Assembly (NCBI GenBank): GCA_050014755.1
Contig: JBEKCS010000027.1
Coordinates: 1-47,182 of the forward strand
Direction: 5' to 3'
From: Bog-756 sp050014755
GTDB lineage: Bacteria > Actinomycetota > Acidimicrobiia > Acidimicrobiales > RAAP-2
DNA: 47,182 nt
Below the pieces are notes generated by a model. The model saw only the letters and a list, made by a program, of their open reading frames with translations. It made no database searches and had not been told where the DNA came from. The translations under genes were made by a program, and so were the position numbers. Below are positions 8,959 through 16,847 of this stretch, piece after piece; the stretch's first letter is position 1; the number at the start of each line of letters is the position of its first letter.

Positions 8959-9258
8959 TCAGGAACGTCCGGCGACCGGATCGAAGTGGTCGACCTCGGG
9001 CGGAACGTCGAAGAACGGGCCGATGTGGGATCGCCATTCGGCGAACGCCGGGGACTCCCGGAACCCGACGGTGTGGTCCTCGAGGCTCTCCCACTCGACC
9101 AGCAGCAGATACCGGTCGGGTGACTCGATTCCCCGGTGGAGAGACAGGGAGTGGAAGCCCGGTGACCCGGCGATCACCCGTCGGGCTTCGACCATTGCCG
9201 CCTCGAACCGGTCGTGTTCGTCGGGTCGGATGGTGATCAGTGCGTGCTCGAGGACCAT
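8959..9258 (-). CDS. Antibiotic biosynthesis monooxygenase-like (dimeric alpha/beta barrel) protein
   Basis: A 99-residue ferredoxin-like fold protein of the ABM family. It begins with VLEHALITI, has the helix FEAAMVEARRVI, the strand GFHSLSLHRGIE, and the strand YLLLVEWESLEDHTVGFRES, a layout shared with YgiN-like quinol or heme-associated monooxygenases. No cofactor-binding motif is needed in this family, so function is open: small-molecule oxidation or stress-linked detoxification. Its start faces the tandem repeat region and the dsbA-like gene. Confidence 0.85.
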   Translation of the reverse strand: MVLEHALITIRPDEHDRFEAAMVEARRVIAGSPGFHSLSLHRGIESPDRYLLLVEWESLEDHTVGFRESPAFAEWRSHIGPFFDVPPEVDHFDPVAGRS

Positions 9259-9285
9259 GCCTCGACGCTACCGCCGGACAGCATT

Positions 9286-9376
9286 CCCTGACACCGGGGG
9301 CGGAGCGCCCCTGACACCGGGGGCGGAGCGCCCCTGACACCGGGGGCGGAGCGCCCCTGACACCGGGGGCGGAGCG
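9286..9376. repeat. 23-bp tandem repeat, four copies
   Basis: Copies start at 9286, 9309, 9332 and 9355 with an exact 23-bp period; the last is cut by one base. The unit reads CCCTGACACCGGGGGCGGAG followed by CGC. Each junction can form a small hairpin (CGCCCC-N8-GGGGCG). It lies in the 207-bp space between two divergent genes. The period is not a multiple of three and no gene is supported here. Confidence 0.9.
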
Positions 9377-9465
9377 GGGCGGCGGCCACCCGGGCTGGTC
9401 CCGGTAGCGTCGGGAGCGACAGGGGCGACGGTTCGCCCCGGGGGCCAGGAGTGTGAGGAGCCATC

Positions 9466-10128
9466 ATGAAGATCGAGATCTGGTCGGACGTGGTCTGCCC
9501 GTGGTGCTACATCGGGAAACGGAATCTCGAGGCCGCGCTGGCCGAGTTCGCCCACGCCGACCGGGTGACCGTCGAGTGGAGGAGCTTCGAGCTCGATCCC
9601 ACTACGCCCGAACGGGTCGGCCTGTCCATGGACGAGGCCCTGGAACGCAAGTACGGCATGAGCCCCGACGAGGCGTCGTCGGCCAACAGGCACATGACCG
9701 AGCTAGCCGCCAAGGTCGGGCTCGACTACCACCTCGACCGCGTGCAGATCGGCAACACCTTCAACGCCCACCGGCTGATCCACCTGGCCGGCACGGTCGG
9801 ATCGGCCGGGGGCATGAAAGAACGCCTGCTCGCCGCCTACTTCACCGAGGGGAGGTCGGTATCCGATCCGCAGGAACTGGCCGAACTGGCTGCGGAAGTG
9901 GGGCTCGACCCTGCCCGGACAGCCGAGGTCCTCGAGGGTGACGAGTTCGCCGCCGAGGTGCGGGCCGACGAGGCTCGGGCGACCGAACTCGGCTGCACCG
10001 GCGTGCCGTTCCTCGTCATCGACGAACGGATGGCCATCCCCGGCGCACAGCCGCCCGACGTCATCCTCCGGCTGCTCGGCCGGGTCTGGGACTCCTCCGA
10101 AGAGGCTGCCTCGGCAAGCCTGGGCTGA
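9466..10128 (+). CDS. DsbA family oxidoreductase (FrnE-like)
   Basis: A 220-residue thioredoxin-fold protein with an inserted helical domain. The redox motif CPWC sits at residues 12-15 (SDVVCPWCYIGKR), and the cis-Pro loop is GVPFLVID near residue 180. There is no signal peptide, so it acts in the cytoplasm, as expected of FrnE-type DsbA proteins involved in polyketide maturation, stress resistance or disulfide handling. GTGAGGAGCC precedes the ATG as ribosome-binding site. The gene stands between the tandem repeat and the convergent LLM gene. Confidence 0.93.
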   Translation: MKIEIWSDVVCPWCYIGKRNLEAALAEFAHADRVTVEWRSFELDPTTPERVGLSMDEALERKYGMSPDEASSANRHMTELAAKVGLDYHLDRVQIGNTFNAHRLIHLAGTVGSAGGMKERLLAAYFTEGRSVSDPQELAELAAEVGLDPARTAEVLEGDEFAAEVRADEARATELGCTGVPFLVIDERMAIPGAQPPDVILRLLGRVWDSSEEAASASLG

Positions 10129-10158
10129 CCGCAGACCGCAGACGGTGCCGCCCGGCCG

Positions 10159-11070
10159 TCAGATCTGGCCGCCGACGCCCTTCACCACGTGGGACAGCGT
10201 CCGCCACTCGTCCATGGGGACCTGGCCGAGGTCGGACCCCAGGACCTGCAGCAGCACGTGGTCGGCCCCGGCCTCGAGGTGCTCGTTCACCCGGGCGACG
10301 ACTGCCGCCTCGTCGCCCTGCACGACCAGGGCGTCCGCCAGCCGATCGGTTCCCCCCTTCACGAAATCGTCCTCCGCGAACCCCTGGCGAAGCCAGCTGT
10401 TCCGGTAATTGGGGAGCCCGGTGTAGATGGTCAGATGGTCGTGCGCCCTCCGCAGCCCCTCGTCCCGTGCCTGGTCGAGCACGACCGCCTGTTCCACGAC
10501 GAGGAGCCGATCGGCCCCGAGCGCGGCCCTCGCCGAAGCGGTGTGGGCAGGCGTGACCAGATACGGGTGGGCACCGGCGGTTCGGTCGCGCGCCAGACCG
10601 AGCATCCTCGGCCCGAGAGCGGCCAGGACGATGGGCGGCCGCTCGCTGTCGGAGCCGAAGTACGGGGCGGAGTCGAGGGCGTCCAGATAGTGGGCCATGG
10701 CCTCCACCGGTGGGAGGTAGGTCTCCTGGCGATCCCGTTCGACCAGGGGCTTGTGGCTGACACCCAGGCCGAGGACGAACCGGCCCGGGGCGAGCGACTC
10801 GACGAACCTGCTGGCGGCATTGGTCGCCATGGCACCACGGGCGTAGATGTTGGCGATCCCCGTCCCGATCACCATCCGGTCGGTGGCACCAAGTAGGGCC
10901 TGGGCGGCAGTGAGCGCCTCGCGGCCGTAGGCCTCCCCGAACCAGAGTGAGCCGTATCCGAGCTCGTCGAGCTCGGCGGCGACCTCCAGGGCACGGGGTC
11001 CCGGGAGACTCTCCAGGGCCCCGGTCCACAGCCCGATCCGACTCGAACGGAGCTCCCCTGCGGCACTCAT
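10159..11070 (-). CDS. LLM class (F420-type) oxidoreductase
   Basis: A 303-residue luciferase-like monooxygenase-fold protein resembling the F420-dependent group of actinobacteria. Landmarks: the opening strand RIGLWTGALESL, ELDELGYGSLWFGEAYGREAL, the IGTGIANIYARGA segment and RFVLGLGVSH. These mark a TIM barrel binding F420 or FMN. The ATG at 11070 gives a normal length. A perfect 12-bp inverted repeat begins 17 bp upstream of the start codon. Whether F420 or FMN is used, and the substrate, cannot be read from sequence. Confidence 0.92.
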   Translation of the reverse strand: MSAAGELRSSRIGLWTGALESLPGPRALEVAAELDELGYGSLWFGEAYGREALTAAQALLGATDRMVIGTGIANIYARGAMATNAASRFVESLAPGRFVLGLGVSHKPLVERDRQETYLPPVEAMAHYLDALDSAPYFGSDSERPPIVLAALGPRMLGLARDRTAGAHPYLVTPAHTASARAALGADRLLVVEQAVVLDQARDEGLRRAHDHLTIYTGLPNYRNSWLRQGFAEDDFVKGGTDRLADALVVQGDEAAVVARVNEHLEAGADHVLLQVLGSDLGQVPMDEWRTLSHVVKGVGGQI

Positions 11071-11086
11071 GGGAAGTACCCTAGAG

Positions 11087-11121
11087 GGCCATGGTCGGGT
11101 CGGGTCGGGCCGACCATGGCC
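11087..11121. other. Perfect 12-bp hairpin upstream of the LLM gene
   Basis: GGCCATGGTCGG (11087-11098) and CCGACCATGGCC (11110-11121) pair perfectly around an 11-nt loop that itself repeats GTCGG. It lies 17 bp in front of the LLM start and 117 bp from the rightward zinc-ribbon start. It could be a terminator, a leader structure or a protein-binding palindrome. Confidence 0.75.
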
Positions 11122-11237
11122 ACAGGGTGCGTCCCTGGTGGTCCGGTCCCAGTGGCGCGCCTGGCGCGGCCGCTCTAGGGTTCGGACGGGATCAGCCGTC
11201 CGCGGTAGGGGGACGGACACGAATCGGAGGTTGTGCA

Positions 11238-11405
11238 GTGGATGGAGTGCGCAGCGACCAGGCATGTCCGAAGTGCCGCTCGTCGGACGTACCGAAACTG
11301 ATCGTACGGGGCACTGGCAAAGGAAGTCACGGAACCAGCCTGCAGTGCCGCAGGTGCGGCCACGAATGGTCCGACGAGTCGACCTGGAGCAGCCAGGCCT
11401 CCTGA
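11238..11405 (+). CDS. Small zinc-ribbon protein
   Basis: A 55-residue protein with two Cys pairs: CPKC near residue 10 and CRRC near residue 38, followed by GHEW. This is a typical zinc ribbon that could bind nucleic acid or a protein partner. The GTG at 11238 has GGAGG (11226-11230) at good spacing, which decides the start. The C-terminus is Ser-rich. It stands alone between the divergent LLM gene and the convergent TLP1 gene. Function is unknown. Confidence 0.7.
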   Translation: MDGVRSDQACPKCRSSDVPKLIVRGTGKGSHGTSLQCRRCGHEWSDESTWSSQAS

Positions 11406-11511
11406 TCACCCGGTCGACCGAACCCGTCCATGATGACCCGATGGAGACGGGCTTCCGTCGGATCGGCCGCCCTCCTTCCGGGCCGGCCCGATATCCGTCG
11501 ATGCCGCCGGG

Positions 11512-12978
11512 TCAGTCCGGCTGAAACGTGCCGGACCCGATCCGGACCCGCGTGCCGATCAGCTCCTCGGCACACGAGAACGCCGTCAGGTCCGGGTCGG
11601 CACTGATCGCCACACACCGCCGGCCGTCGTCGGTGTCGCATACGGCGACCACCCGGTTCGGATCCATCCCCTCATAGGTGACCGTATAGGTGGCCACCGT
11701 TCCGCCACCGTCGTACCCGTCCAGCGTGGCGACCGCGTCCACCACCCCGGTCACGGATTCGACCTCGTAGGCCAGATCGCCCAGTAGTGGCGGACGGCCG
11801 TCGGGGCGGCACGACCACACGGCCAGGCCGGGCTTGGTGAGCAGCCCGCTCACCGTGGTGACCGCGCCGAGAAGCTCCGGGTCGCCACGCAGCACGCGCG
11901 CGACGGCAGCCGTCGACTGGAGCACGAAGTTGTTGAACGGCCCCCCGGCGAATGCCATGCCTCCGGTGACCGTGGGCGTCCCCCCGGGATCGAGGCCGAG
12001 GGCACGCTGTTGGACCCGGACCGCCGCCGGGAAGCAGCTGTAGACCTCGACCACATCGACCGCGGCGATCGGTCGACCCAGCCACGCGGCGGCCGTCCCC
12101 CCCAGGACCTCCATGGCCGGCCAGCCCCCGATGTGCTCCCGGCAGAGGACCGACACGGCATGGCTCGACTCGAGGCCGACCCTCGGATGGACCCACCTGT
12201 CGGTGGGAATCCCAAGGCGTTCGGCCACCTCGACCGAGCACACCACCAACGCGGCGGCCTGGTTGACCGTCCACTGCGTCGAGTGCCACTTGTTGTAAGG
12301 GAACGCCAGCGGTCGGTTGTTCGCCGACGGGGTGGCGATCCACGAAGCGTCCAACGCTCGTCCGAACGCGGCTTCGGGGTTGGCCGCGGCGACGTGGGAG
12401 AAACGGGACCATAGCCCGGCGATCTCCTGGCGGTGCTCGGCGATCGTCCGACCGTCGGCGGCCCGGAGCGCGTTGTCGATCATGGCGTACTGCTGGACGG
12501 GGTCCCACAGTCGGTGGGCCACCTCCACCGGCTCGAGCAACGGGCCCGACCGCCGGCGGACCACATCCGGCTCAGCTCCCGGTTGTGCCGTCTCGGTCGG
12601 CGGGAGGCCCGCCTTCTCCCTGTCCCGGGCCCACCGCTTGGACTCGCCGCCGACCACCACCGCGACATCGGAGGCACCGGACAGGATGGCGGCCAGGGCC
12701 TCGTTGATCAAACTCTGTTGGGGGATCCCGAGCTCCACCAGGTGGGTCGTCGCCTGCTTCGCACCGATGCGGGAGGCGACCAACCGGCCCGGGTCCGGGT
12801 AGGTCCAGCTTCCCTGGGGCACGATCACCCGGTCGACAGCCCCCGGAAGACCCCGGCCGCCGGCATCGGCCAGCGCCGCCTCGGCGGCTATCGTCATGAG
12901 CTCCACCGCCTCGGCGTCGGCGGAGGCCGTTCCCACCCCGACCAGGACCGGGGAGCGGGGATCGCGGACGCCGGTCAA
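11512..12978 (-). CDS. Thiolase-like protein type 1 (TLP1-like), probably without canonical thiolase chemistry
   Basis: A 488-residue thiolase-fold protein with an extra C-terminal domain (from about residue 410, GTVATYTVTYEGMDPNRVVA) of the type found in mycobacterial thiolase-like protein 1. The canonical nucleophilic Cys is not seen: the equivalent helix start reads GIPQQSLINEAL. The usual GHPxGATG His motif is replaced by FAGGPFNNF. A Cys does occur in VEVYSCFPAAV. It may therefore bind acyl-CoA rather than cleave it. The start is TTG in a TTGA overlap with DUF4031, last in a leftward operon with two acyl-CoA dehydrogenases. Confidence 0.85.
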   Translation of the reverse strand: MTGVRDPRSPVLVGVGTASADAEAVELMTIAAEAALADAGGRGLPGAVDRVIVPQGSWTYPDPGRLVASRIGAKQATTHLVELGIPQQSLINEALAAILSGASDVAVVVGGESKRWARDREKAGLPPTETAQPGAEPDVVRRRSGPLLEPVEVAHRLWDPVQQYAMIDNALRAADGRTIAEHRQEIAGLWSRFSHVAAANPEAAFGRALDASWIATPSANNRPLAFPYNKWHSTQWTVNQAAALVVCSVEVAERLGIPTDRWVHPRVGLESSHAVSVLCREHIGGWPAMEVLGGTAAAWLGRPIAAVDVVEVYSCFPAAVRVQQRALGLDPGGTPTVTGGMAFAGGPFNNFVLQSTAAVARVLRGDPELLGAVTTVSGLLTKPGLAVWSCRPDGRPPLLGDLAYEVESVTGVVDAVATLDGYDGGGTVATYTVTYEGMDPNRVVAVCDTDDGRRCVAISADPDLTAFSCAEELIGTRVRIGSGTFQPD

Positions 12979-13301
12979 CGGGTCGTTCCGCCCGCCGCCG
13001 CCCGCGGCGAGCCGACCGACCGTGCTCCGGAAGCCTTCCGGTCCCGCAGCATCCGCCCGAGCTCCCTCCAGGTCAGCTCGACCGCTCCCCGGGCCACGGC
13101 CTCGGCCCTGGCCCGCTCGGGAATGTCGTAGTGGGCGTGATGGGGACGGGCCGGCCGGTCCTGGAACAACGCCCGTCGCATGCCCATCCGGGTCGCGAAG
13201 TCGTGGAGCTCCTCCACGGTGTCGGCCACGAGGTGCGACCAGCGGTCGTCGATCGGGCCGAGGCGGGCCGGTTGCCGCCAGTCGTCGAGGTAGACGGTCA
13301 C
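12975..13301 (-). CDS. DUF4031 family protein
   Basis: A 108-residue protein starting VTVYLDDWRQPARLG and containing HLVADTVEELHDFA, RMGMRRALFQ and HYDIPERARAEAVARGA, the features of DUF4031. The family has no firmly assigned function; it is common in actinobacteria. The GTG at 13301 is the only sensible start, since it begins the conserved segment. Its stop overlaps the TTG start of the TLP1 gene, and the rhodanese gene lies 34 bp upstream. The last 20 residues are low complexity and basic. Confidence 0.85.
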   Translation of the reverse strand: MTVYLDDWRQPARLGPIDDRWSHLVADTVEELHDFATRMGMRRALFQDRPARPHHAHYDIPERARAEAVARGAVELTWRELGRMLRDRKASGARSVGSPRAAAGGTTR

Positions 13302-13335
13302 TGTCGCACGGGCCGAATGAGAAGCGAAGGCGGGC

Positions 13336-13686
13336 TCAGATGACCCGACCCGGGGCACCGGCATCGTCCACCACGGGGAGGTCCGCCCCGGCCCAGGCCT
13401 GCATACCCCCGGCGGTGTTGCGGACGTCGAAGCCGACTCCGGCCAGGTGGGTCGCCACCGAACCCGAGCGGCCCCCGGCACGACACATGCAGACGATGAC
13501 CCGGTCGGTCGGGAGCTCGGCGATGCGGTCGACGACCTGGCCCATGGGAAGGTGGACAGCCGCGGGTGCATGGCCGGCGGCCCACTCATCGTCCTCCCGC
13601 ACGTCGAGGAGGAAGGCACCGTCGCCGACCAGGCGATCCGCCGTGATCGGGTCGATGTCGACGACATTGACTGATTCAGAGGTCAC
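13336..13686 (-). CDS. Rhodanese-like sulfurtransferase domain protein
   Basis: A 116-residue single rhodanese domain. The active-site loop CMCRAGGRSG carries the persulfide-forming Cys, LLDVREDDEWAAGH is the classical CH2A motif, and GGMQAW the usual C-terminal one. It should carry sulfane sulfur between small thiols and proteins in the cytoplasm. It lies in the leftward ACAD operon between the VOC gene and DUF4031. Its link to lipid breakdown is not obvious. Confidence 0.92.
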   Translation of the reverse strand: MTSESVNVVDIDPITADRLVGDGAFLLDVREDDEWAAGHAPAAVHLPMGQVVDRIAELPTDRVIVCMCRAGGRSGSVATHLAGVGFDVRNTAGGMQAWAGADLPVVDDAGAPGRVI

Positions 13687-13740
13687 CGCATCACGGTAGC
13701 GGAGTGGACGGCGTCGACCGCGCTCACCGTACCTTGGCGC

Positions 13741-14181
13741 TCAGCCACCGAGGTCCATGAGTTCGACCCGAACGCCGTCGGGGTCGGTGCAGTAGAGAAA
13801 GTCGAGCGTCATACCGCCCATCTCCAACGTCGTGCGGCTCGGGCGCACCACGGTCCCTCCCAACGCCTCGATCGTGGCGGCGGTCGCCTCGATGTCGCTG
13901 ACTCGCAGGGAGAGGTGGGTCAGGCCCAATCGGTTCATCGGGCGCCTCTCGCCGTCACCGGTGACACCGGGGGAGTCGAAACCCAGCAACTCGAGTGTGA
14001 ACCCGTCCTTGGCGATCATCCGCGAGCGGAGCCGCACCCCGTCCACCTCCATGAGTGCGGCGAACTCCTCGCCCAGGTCATGGGCGGCCACCTCCTCGAA
14101 TCCGAGCCCTTCGCAGTAGAAACGGAGTGACCTGTCGAGATCGGACACACAGATCCCGAGGTGGGAGACCGAGATACTCAC
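13741..14181 (-). CDS. VOC superfamily (glyoxalase/dioxygenase-fold) protein
   Basis: A 146-residue protein with two beta-alpha-beta-beta-beta modules. First: SHLGICVSDLDRSLRFYCEGLGF, split by the linker GERRPMNRLG; second: LTHLSLRVSDIEATAATIEALGG. Metal-ligand positions are plausible: H7, a Glu in FTLELLGF, a His in LTHLSL and a Glu in VRVELMDLG. Such proteins include epimerases, dioxygenases and glyoxalases. It is 45 bp downstream of an acyl-CoA dehydrogenase in the same operon, so it could epimerise or open a CoA intermediate, but this is inference. Confidence 0.92.
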   Translation of the reverse strand: MSISVSHLGICVSDLDRSLRFYCEGLGFEEVAAHDLGEEFAALMEVDGVRLRSRMIAKDGFTLELLGFDSPGVTGDGERRPMNRLGLTHLSLRVSDIEATAATIEALGGTVVRPSRTTLEMGGMTLDFLYCTDPDGVRVELMDLGG

Positions 14182-14226
14182 CGTCGCCAGACCTTGGTCG
14201 TGCAGCCGAAGCGTCGCGCCGGCCGG

Positions 14227-15354
14227 TCAGGCCGGCTCGGCGGCCAGTGTGGCACCGAGGCGCAACAGCTGGTCGGTGGCGCCTCCGAGGGTCAGCTCGA
14301 TGTGCTTGGTGTTGAGGAAGAACCGATGGAGGGGGTACTCGCGATCGACGCCGACTCCACCATGGAGGTGCACCGCGGCGTGGACGACGCGTTGCCCACC
14401 GTCGGCAGCCCAGAACTTGGCTATCGCCACCTCCTTGTCGGCGGGCAGTCCCTGGTCGATGCGCCAGGCGGCCTGCCATGCGGTCAGGCGGATGGCCTCG
14501 GTGTCGACATAGGCGTCTGCGGCCCGTTGGCCAACGGCCTGGAAGGTGGCGATCGGCTTGCCGAACTGCTCACGGTTCTTGGTGTACTCGGCCACCAGGG
14601 CGAGCGAGGCAGCCGCCGCACCGGCCTGGGCGAGGGCCAGTGCGGTGGTGCTGCGGAGGACGATCCATTCGATGACGGCCGGACCGTCCTCGACGCTTCC
14701 GAGCAGTCCGCCGGGGCCGACCGACACGCCGGCCAACGTAACCATGCCCTCTGGTTGGCCGTTGTTGGCAGTCTGCGTGTCGACCGATACGCCGGCGGTC
14801 CCGGTGTCGACGATGAACACAGCCACGCTGTCGGGCTCGATGCGGGCGGGGACCAGAACGGCGTCGGCGAAGGTACCCGACGGTACGCACGCCTTGACCC
14901 CGGTGAGCGACCACCCGTCCCCGTCTCGCTCGGCGACGACGGAAGGCGCTGCGGGCGAGCCGCCCAGCTCGACCAGTGCCGTCGTGAGCACGGTCTCCCC
15001 GGTCACGATCCCGGGCAACCAGCGCTGCTTCTGTGCATCGGTGCCGAAGCAGGCGATGGCCGGTGCTGCACCGGCCAGGGTCTCCACCACCGGCACATAG
15101 GCGGCGGTGCGCCCTGTCGCCTCGGCCAACAGGCCGATTTCGAGGAAGCCGAGGCCGGCACCCCCGACGCCCTCGGGTAGGGCGATTCCCAGCAGGCCGG
15201 CGGCTGCCAGCTCCGACCAGAGCTTGCGGTCGAACCGGTCGCTCGACGGGTCGGTCTCCATCTCGCGGAGGCGCTCCTGGGTCGACAGGTCGGTGAAGAT
15301 GCGATTGGCCAATTCGCGGACGGCCTCCTGCTCCTCGCTGAATGAGAAGTCCAT
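14227..15354 (-). CDS. Acyl-CoA dehydrogenase, small-type subunit of a probable heteromeric pair
   Basis: A 375-residue acyl-CoA dehydrogenase: N-terminal helical domain (MDFSFSEEQEAVRELA), central beta domain around 120-210 and C-terminal helical domain (NREQFGKPIATFQAVGQRAAD). The FAD-side motif HLHGGVGVDREYPLHRFF is kept. The usual central TEP-x-(A/S)GSD motif is eroded (ALVELGGSPAAPS). That is common when two different subunits form one alpha2beta2 enzyme, as in the mycobacterial ChsE sterol side-chain dehydrogenases. The gene follows its presumed partner by 35 bp. The exact acyl-CoA substrate is unknown. Confidence 0.93.
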   Translation of the reverse strand: MDFSFSEEQEAVRELANRIFTDLSTQERLREMETDPSSDRFDRKLWSELAAAGLLGIALPEGVGGAGLGFLEIGLLAEATGRTAAYVPVVETLAGAAPAIACFGTDAQKQRWLPGIVTGETVLTTALVELGGSPAAPSVVAERDGDGWSLTGVKACVPSGTFADAVLVPARIEPDSVAVFIVDTGTAGVSVDTQTANNGQPEGMVTLAGVSVGPGGLLGSVEDGPAVIEWIVLRSTTALALAQAGAAAASLALVAEYTKNREQFGKPIATFQAVGQRAADAYVDTEAIRLTAWQAAWRIDQGLPADKEVAIAKFWAADGGQRVVHAAVHLHGGVGVDREYPLHRFFLNTKHIELTLGGATDQLLRLGATLAAEPA

Positions 15355-15389
15355 GGTGTGTCCTCTTTCCTCGTCGTTCCGGGCCGGGC

Positions 15390-16565
15390 TCAGCGCAGCG
15401 ACCGGGGCATGCCCAGGCCGAAGATGGCGATCAGGTCCCGTTGGATCTCATTGGTGCCGCCGCCGAAGGTCAGGATGACCAGGCTGCGCGCGTACATCTC
15501 GAGGCGCCCGGCCAACACGGCCTCGGGCGATCCCTTCGCCAGGTAGCCGGCCTGCCCGACGATCTCCATCATCAGCTTGAAGGCCTCGAGGTAGAACTCG
15601 GTACCGAACACCTTGATGGTGGAGGCGTCGGCCACGTCCAGGTGACCCTGGGTGGCGGTCCATGCCACCTTCCAGTTGATGAGCTTGAGGAACTCGAGCC
15701 TGGCGTAGATGCGGGCCAGGTGCACCTGCACCCACTCCTGGTCGATCACCCGCCGGCCGTCGGCCAGCTTCGTGGACTGGGCCCACGCCCGGGTGTCAGC
15801 CAAGGCGCGCTCGATGATCCCCGGTGAGCACAGGGTGACCCGCTCGTGGTTGAGCTGATTGGTGATCAGCGACCATCCCTGGTTCTCCTCCCCGACCAGG
15901 TTGGCCGCCGGCACCCGGACGTCCTCGTAGAACGTGTAGTTGATGTTGTGTTCGCCCAACAGGTGCATGGGGACGATCTTGATGCCCGGGGTGTCCATCG
16001 GTACGACGAACATCGAGATGCCCTTGTGCTTGGCGACGTCCGGGTCGGTGCGGGTGGCCAGCCAGATGTAGTCGGCGTCGGCGGCCAACGACGTGTAGAT
16101 CTTCTGACCGTTGATCACGTACTCGTCGCCGTCGCGTACGGCCCTCGTCTGCAGTGAGGCGAGGTCGGTACCCGACTCGGGCTCGGTGTAGCCGATGCAG
16201 AAGTGGATGTCCCCGGCCAGGATCTTCGGAAGGAAGAACTCCTTTTGTTCCTGGGTGCCGTAGTCCATCAGGGTGGGCCCGACGGTATTGATGGTCAGCA
16301 TGGGTACCGGTGCTCCGGCCCGCATCGACTCGTCGAAGAAGATGAACTGCTCGATCGGTCCCCTGCCCTGCCCACCCCACTCCTTCGGCCAGCCGATACC
16401 GAGCCAGCCGTCGGTCGCCATCTGCTTGACGACCCGGCGCATGTCGGGACCGATGCCGTGGCTGACGGCGAGCTGCGCCTCCACCTCCGGCGTGAGCAAC
16501 TTCTGGTAGTACTCGCGCAACTCGTTCCGGAGCGCCTGGTGCTCCTCGGTGTAGCCGATCTCCAT
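15390..16565 (-). CDS. Acyl-CoA dehydrogenase, FadE29/ChsE2-like
   Basis: A 391-residue flavoprotein dehydrogenase with an intact FAD/substrate motif GYTEPESGTDLASLQT, INGQKIYTS and the late ITFGGG-type FGGGTNEIQRDLIA. The region from EPESGTDLASL to DPDVAKHKGIS closely resembles, from memory, mycobacterial FadE29, one half of the ChsE1-ChsE2 enzyme that oxidises steroid side-chain CoA esters. It heads a leftward operon, with a KstR-type palindrome 53 bp upstream of its ATG. I take it with the next gene as an alpha2beta2 enzyme; straight-chain or other branched acyl-CoAs remain possible. Confidence 0.94.
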   Translation of the reverse strand: MEIGYTEEHQALRNELREYYQKLLTPEVEAQLAVSHGIGPDMRRVVKQMATDGWLGIGWPKEWGGQGRGPIEQFIFFDESMRAGAPVPMLTINTVGPTLMDYGTQEQKEFFLPKILAGDIHFCIGYTEPESGTDLASLQTRAVRDGDEYVINGQKIYTSLAADADYIWLATRTDPDVAKHKGISMFVVPMDTPGIKIVPMHLLGEHNINYTFYEDVRVPAANLVGEENQGWSLITNQLNHERVTLCSPGIIERALADTRAWAQSTKLADGRRVIDQEWVQVHLARIYARLEFLKLINWKVAWTATQGHLDVADASTIKVFGTEFYLEAFKLMMEIVGQAGYLAKGSPEAVLAGRLEMYARSLVILTFGGGTNEIQRDLIAIFGLGMPRSLR

Positions 16566-16617
16566 GGGGTCCCTCCCGGTCAGGTGCTGCCCGCCACGGG
16601 GGGCGGTCCATCACGAC

Positions 16618-16631
16618 TAGAACACGTTACA
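16618..16631. promoter_or_regulatory. Candidate KstR-type operator
   Basis: TAGAACACGTTACA fits TnnAACnnGTTnnA, the published consensus for the TetR-family sterol regulator KstR, at all eight fixed positions. It lies 53 bp upstream of the ACAD operon start and 217 bp upstream of the divergent thiolase. Chance occurrence of an 8-base pattern is about one per 65 kb per random sequence, so the position rather than the match alone is the evidence. Confidence 0.5.
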
Positions 16632-16703
16632 TTCGCCTACCCGGGGATGCCACCGTGCTCCACGCCCCTGAGCTGGCGGCTCCCGGCCCCGGGGCCACTA
16701 GAG

Positions 16704-16717
16704 TTACCATTCGGTAA
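16704..16717. promoter_or_regulatory. Inverted repeat TTACC-N4-GGTAA, candidate operator
   Basis: TTACCATTCGGTAA is a perfect 5-bp inverted repeat with 4-bp spacer in the 282-bp region between the divergent acyl-CoA dehydrogenase and thiolase genes. It has the size of a TetR-family half-operator and is AT-rich for this DNA. Which regulator would bind is unknown. Confidence 0.35.
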
Positions 16718-16847
16718 GTTTCGGGGGACCCGGGGGGCCGGACCGGCCCGGCACGTCGGAGCCCCGACGAAGCGAGCCACGAGCACGCCATGCAGGATCG
16801 ACACACCCACGCTGCGGACCCGTCCGCCCGTCTCCGAGGAGCATCAC

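Noticed and set aside
9286..9376. Short CRISPR-like array
   Set aside because: The copies are directly adjacent without spacers and no cas gene is nearby.
13960..13980. Further copy of the 23-bp repeat inside the VOC gene
   Set aside because: Only a 12-base similarity (GACACCGGGGGA) within coding sequence; chance resemblance.
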